NCBI GenBank assembly: GCA_948144175.1
Contig: CANXME010002190.1
Span: 140,001-204,000, forward strand
Direction of reading: 5' to 3'
Source of the DNA: Closterium sp. NIES-65
Lineage: Eukaryota > Streptophyta > Zygnematophyceae > Desmidiales > Closteriaceae
Length of the DNA: 64,000 nucleotides
Positions 62,701-64,000 of this stretch are shown in pieces (the stretch's first letter is position 1; every line of letters starts with the position of its first letter). The notes under the pieces are model-generated. The model was not told the DNA's origin, searched no databases, and saw nothing but the letters and a program-made list of their open reading frames with translations. The position numbers and the translations under genes were made by a program.

Positions 62701-64000
62701 CCCCCACTTGCCGCTCCACTGGTGGCGATCCCAATCAACCCGCTTCTTCCTTCCCCATCTCCTTTTCTCTTCCACCCACCCCCCTTCCCAATACTCCTTC
62801 TTCCCCCCTCCTTCCTCCCTGCAGCTCCATTGGCGGCGATCCCAAGCCGCCCGCTTCCTCCTCCGCTGGCCCTCCCTCCACCTCTGCCACGTCATCAACC
62901 GCGAGCGCCACGTAAGCATGGGTCTCCACGTGGCTGCCAGCCTGGCACCCGCCATTGCCAGCCAAGCGTCTCTCCTCCACTCCCTCTCGTCTGGTACTGT
63001 TCCCGGCACCACCGCAGCTACCAACACGACGTTTGCAGTCCGGTATTCCAAGAATCTGCCGAATACAACAGAGGAGGCAGCTGTGTTGACTGAGGCTGGG
63101 AAGGCTAGTGCACAAGCGCATGTGCTCTCGTCCCGTATTGCTTCTTCCTTTGCTGCTGCTTCTGCTTCTTCCCCGTCCTCTTCCTCCTCCCCCTCCCCTA
63201 CCATTTCCTCTCTCCTCCACTCTCCCAACTCCTCCCTACTGGAAACCCACGTATGGGTGGGGAGGGATGGGCCGAGGCGAGTGAGTGTGCATGCTGGGGG
63301 AAGAGTGAGGAGCGAAGGAAAGGGAGGGAGTGAGGGAGCGAGTGAGGGAGAGAGTGAGGGAGGTGGCAGCAGCACCAGCACCATGGGAAGGTTGTGTGGT
63401 GCTACAATGATGGCTAACACAACAACAGTGGATGAGCTTATAGCGAGTATAGGGCAGGGCGATCTGTTGACTCTAGACCCGGTGACCATGGCGCTGGGCG
63501 GGGAACCCTACCTGCCTCGTCCAATAGCAGCTGTACACGTCAGCAGGGGGGATGAGGCAAGGACTGAAGGAGCAGGAGAAAAGGCAGGAGAAACGGCAGG
63601 AGAAACAGCAGGACAGTGGGGAGATCAACGGACAGCAGAAGTATCGCAAGCACTGCAGCGGCTGCAGTGGCTGAATCCCGACCTCAGGAGAGTGTGTCTA
63701 TCTGGAGATGCACGTGAAACGGTGAGTGATTGACTCTAATCAATACTGTGAGAGAGTGATTCGAGCCGTTCAAACGGCACATAGCACTCTCGCAGGCATT
63801 GCAGCGCCTGCAGTGGCTGAGTCTGAACCTGAGGAGAGTGTGGCTGCCTGGGGATGGTCGTTAAGCGGTGAGTGATTGATTCTCATCAACACAGTGAGCG
63901 AATTATTTCAGTCATTCAATGGCAGGCAGCAGTCTCGCAGGCATTGCAGCGGCTGCAGTGGCTGAGTGAGTCTGAACCTGAGGAGAGTGTGGCTGTCTGG
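59771..64000 (+). CDS. Secretory-pathway glycosyltransferase-like protein (possibly fucosyltransferase fold), 3' end beyond the window
   Basis: Proposed exons are 59771-59962, 60109-60378, 60876-61200, 61838-62364 and 62825-63721; phases agree. The window ends before the 3' end. A signal peptide or anchor (MASKWRLASFLSLAVWCALL) is used from the ATG at 59771 or the internal one at 59810. Later features: PFHVIASQIHVMADFLGLAM, HNRTLVALPGSYGPALNSDC, GEWTCFFFPLAHPACS, WRRSQAARFLLR, then PIAAVHVSRGDEA with ALQRLQWLNPDLRRVCLSGD. The VHxxRGD-type motif before a series of helices resembles GT23 and O-fucosyltransferase enzymes. That family call is tentative: I see the motif order but no decisive residue set. 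Ala/Ser-rich linkers lie in exons 4 and 5. Every intron echoes its exons. Confidence 0.5.
60379..60520 (+). repeat. Echo of exon 2 end in the glycosyltransferase-like gene
   Basis: CCCGCACTCCATGG|GTATGTAAAAT recurs at 60444-60472. A second shared stretch, GAGGTTCGTCTCTGCTTTTC, follows each copy. GACTTTTGAGTG and GACTCAAAAGTC at 60392 and 60430 form an inverted pair between the copies. Confidence 0.75.
61285..61830 (+). repeat. Echoes of exons 3 and 4 in the glycosyltransferase-like gene
   Basis: The exon 3 end (HNRTLVTLPGSYGPALNSDC plus GTGAGT) is repeated at 61292-61372, with a fragment at 61435. Exon 4 start copies are at 61552-61590 (fragment) and 61689-61800 (QTGEWTCFFFPLAHPACSS) before the real exon at 61838. 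Inverted CCTCCTCATG/CATGAGGAGG lies at 61474/61501. Confidence 0.8.
62377..62430. repeat. 20-bp perfect palindrome with 17-bp flanking direct repeats
   Basis: CTTTTGAGACGTCTCAAAAG at 62394-62413 lies exactly between TTCGTTGATGATAATGG (62377-62393) and TTCGTTAATGATAATGG (62414-62430), 16 of 17 identical. Confidence 0.92.
62540..62824 (+). repeat. Two echoes of exon 5 start in the glycosyltransferase-like gene
   Basis: CTCCACTGGTGGCGATCCCA-type sequence occurs at 62550 and 62712 before the real exon at 62825 (CTCCATTGGCGGCGATCCCA). The first copy continues into RFLLR-like coding, the second is shorter. Confidence 0.8.
63722..64000 (+). repeat. Two echoes of exon 5 end at the right edge
   Basis: GCATTGCAGCGGCTGCAGTG and following bases of the exon end recur at 63797-63875 (with GTGAGTGATTGA) and 63927-64000, the latter cut by the window. 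Confidence 0.85.

Noticed and set aside
1..64000. Transposons, viral insertions or horizontally acquired cassettes
   Set aside because: I found no transposase, reverse transcriptase or integrase coding sequence, long terminal repeats or long inverted repeats.

Overview
The window is nuclear DNA of a green photosynthetic eukaryote. It holds intron-rich genes, a nuclear psaF with a chloroplast transit peptide, a plant-type ERO1, a chloroplast CPP1-like (DUF3353) protein, a beta-helix protein with a root-cap-like domain, and a tRNA-Tyr with a short intron. The gene set, high GC and low-complexity protein tails suggest a streptophyte alga, perhaps a zygnematophyte such as Closterium. That placement is inference.

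Layout, left to right. 1-16581 (minus): a Treslin/TICRR-like replication-initiation gene, cut by the left edge, whose last exon is one open frame of at least 10.6 kb. 17540-22695 (minus): condensin-II subunit NCAPG2. 23276-28967 (minus): secreted beta-helix protein with a root-cap-like C-terminus. 30235-35758 (plus): ERO1, 7 exons. 36653-43426 (plus): SAMHD1-type dNTPase, 13 exons including a 16-nt microexon. 43994-44731 (minus): psaF, intronless. 46845-53473 (minus): TBCCD1, 7 exons. 54492-57908 (minus): CPP1-like, 7 exons. 58652-59104 (plus): NAA38/LSMD1, intronless. 59652-59732 (minus): tRNA-Tyr(GUA). 59771 to the right edge (plus): a secretory-pathway glycosyltransferase-like gene, cut by the edge. 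Exon phases close exactly in the models for ERO1 (611 aa), SAMHD1 (499 aa), TBCCD1 (671 aa), CPP1-like (289 aa) and NCAPG2 (1572 aa).

The most striking property is not a gene. Most introns are built from diverged, partial tandem copies of the edges of their own exons ('echo exons'), usually with the acceptor or donor included. In ERO1 this has gone as far as a 50-bp x19 minisatellite and a 42-bp x7 array of exon end plus splice donor. Several duplications are separated by a short palindrome with consensus CTTTTGAGNCGNCTCAAAAG. In the cleanest cases it lies exactly between two direct repeats (17 or 70 bp), as if a 20-bp palindrome had been inserted with a variable-length duplication of its target. 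Intronless genes (psaF, NAA38) show none of this. Together these suggest an active process of local duplication that makes or enlarges introns.

Four genes bear on genome replication and division (Treslin: origin firing; NCAPG2: chromosome condensation; SAMHD1: dNTP pools; TBCCD1: microtubule or organelle positioning). I see no operon-like arrangement and treat this as coincidence.
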